Assembly: GCA_964016875.1 (NCBI GenBank)
Contig: OZ024719.1
Coordinates: 29,176,679-29,240,678 of the forward strand
Length of the DNA stretch: 64,000 bases
Reading direction: 5' to 3'
Source: Fallopia convolvulus
Lineage: Eukaryota; Streptophyta; Magnoliopsida; Caryophyllales; Polygonaceae
The notes beneath the pieces were generated by a model that saw nothing but the letters and a program-made list of their open reading frames with translations, was not told where the DNA came from and searched no databases. A program made the position numbers and the translations under genes. Positions 63,280-64,000 of this stretch are shown here, one piece after another (positions within the stretch are counted from its first letter, which is position 1; each line of letters opens with the position of its first letter).

Positions 63280-64000
63280 GCTCAAAACAATCAAAATGAA
63301 GTTCGGGCAATTGGATTGAGAAGTGGCCGAAACCTACCCGAGCCACACATGCCTAAGAAGAATGAAGAGAGCCGGACCGACTTACCCAGCAAGTCGGGTC
63401 CGACGTTCCCTGAAGTCGATCCAGCAGGAAGATCAACTCCTCTGCCCCGAACCGAGGTTGAGACTGAGTCAGGCCCGACGTACCCAGATGTCGATCCGAC
63501 TACTCTGCCTCAGCTTTGCCCCAGGACCGTGATACACGACATCGGTCCCGACGTGGTGCCTAAGTCGGTCCAACCAGGAAATGTTGCAAGTGAAGTGGGG
63601 AAGTCCAAGGAGGTTGATCCAAGCAAGATTCAAGGTGCAACAACTCTTCCATATCCCTCAAAGAAGCCGAAAGATGTTGTTGAGAACAAGTTCAAGAGGT
63701 TTCTCAAGCTTTTGCAAGGTTTGAACATCTCTATCCCGTTCACCGATGCATTGAGCGAGATGCCATCCTATGCCAAGTTTTTAAAGGAGATTTTGAGCAA
63801 GAAGAGGTCCATAGTTGAAATGCAAGATGAGGTCAAGACCTTGGAGTTACCGCAAAAGCTAGGAGATCCCGGTCGGTTTGCTATCACTATTGGTGTGGGG
63901 TCTCAAAACTTCCAAGCCTTGTGTGACCTTGGAGCAAGCACGAGCATCATTCCTTACACCATATGGAAATCCACATCCATGGTTCCCATAGCTCCGGTCA
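63280..64000 (+). pseudogene. Gag-protease linker and protease start
   Basis: Continues in the gag frame: AIGLRSGRNLPEP, a linker with GP-(T/D) repeats over four groups of GC-rich dyads (63,373-63,570), then KLLQGLNISIPFTDALSEMP and KLGDPGRFAITIGVGS, and the retropepsin active-site region ALCDLGASTSIIPYT (about 63,916-63,960). The window ends within protease. Apart from the TGA at 63,277 the frame is open. Confidence 0.85.
63373..63571 (+). repeat. Paired dyads in the gag-protease linker
   Basis: Cores CGGACCGAC 63,373, CGGGTCCGAC 63,395, CGATCC 63,417, then CAGGCCCGAC 63,470 with CGATCCGAC 63,492, and CGGTCCCGAC 63,543 with CGGTCC 63,566. Spacings 22, 22, 22 and 23 bp. Confidence 0.92.

Larger units (their letters stand above)
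59910..64000 (+). mobile_element. Athila-like element, open at the window edge
   Basis: LTR (59,910-61,681), tRNA-Asp-type primer site, gag and the beginning of protease, all on the plus strand. Gag is closely related to that of the pol-less element at 16,041-23,339 and both LTRs begin TGATGTCT, so they form one subfamily. It truncates the Tat-like element on its left. Whether pol is present cannot be seen. Confidence 0.9.

Overview
This window is repeat-dominated nuclear DNA of a flowering plant, most likely a eudicot. I found no host gene, tRNA, rRNA or CRISPR array. The plant assignment rests on Athila-like and Tat-like Ty3/gypsy elements with tRNA-Asp-type or tRNA-Met primer sites, an L1-type LINE with a terminal RNase H, a Stowaway MITE (CTCCCTCCGT ends), Mutator-like elements with 9-bp duplications, a Helitron-like 3' end, and AAACCCTA telomere-type repeats. 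I cannot name the species.

The layout is a set of nests. (1) 1-11,425: a decayed Tat-like element (+) is split at 1,736/9,284 by a 7.5-kb chromovirus-like element (+), with target duplication AGATC. The 3' LTR of that element is itself split by a small non-autonomous LTR element (-; 4,276-7,172; duplication AGATG). (2) 12,788-23,615: a gag-only Tat-like element (-) whose right LTR is split by a 7.3-kb pol-less Athila-like element (-; 16,041-23,339; duplication AAGAC). (3) 24,300-31,123: a decayed LINE (+). Its A-rich tail carries a Mutator-like element, which holds an hAT-like element, which holds a Stowaway MITE. (4) 32,749-37,074: a MITE split by a Helitron-like element that contains a second Mutator-like element and a solo LTR. 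(5) 37,472-41,600: an LTR fragment and two foldback repeats with telomere-like and tRNA-like sequence. (6) 41,981-52,982: an almost complete 11-kb Athila element (+; duplication ACCAC) with gag, protease, RT-RNase H-integrase and the Athila extra ORF. It appears to lie in the 3' LTR of (7), a Tat-like element (-; about 53,092-59,905) with an intron-bearing ORF on its antisense strand. (8) 59,910-64,000: another Athila-like element (+), with LTR, primer site, gag and the start of protease, running off the window.

The most unusual observation is a repeated architecture in four of the gypsy elements. Each carries many copies of its own pair of GC-rich, CpG-rich, dyad-symmetric cores, with the two cores starting 21-23 bp apart. 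In the 11-kb Athila element the core is CCGCGNNCGCGG. Ten of eleven pairs have a start-to-start distance of exactly 22 bp, and they sit in both LTRs, the gag-protease linker, the RNase H-integrase linker and the untranslated region before the last ORF. The other three elements have different cores but the same two-turn spacing. Other notable items are two 28-nt hairpins with covarying stems and GAAA loops in the 3' untranslated region of that Athila element, a 200-bp mosaic of perfect palindromes at 57,101-57,299, and a duplicated polypurine-tract block in two Athila-like families. All alignments, counts and boundaries were made by eye.
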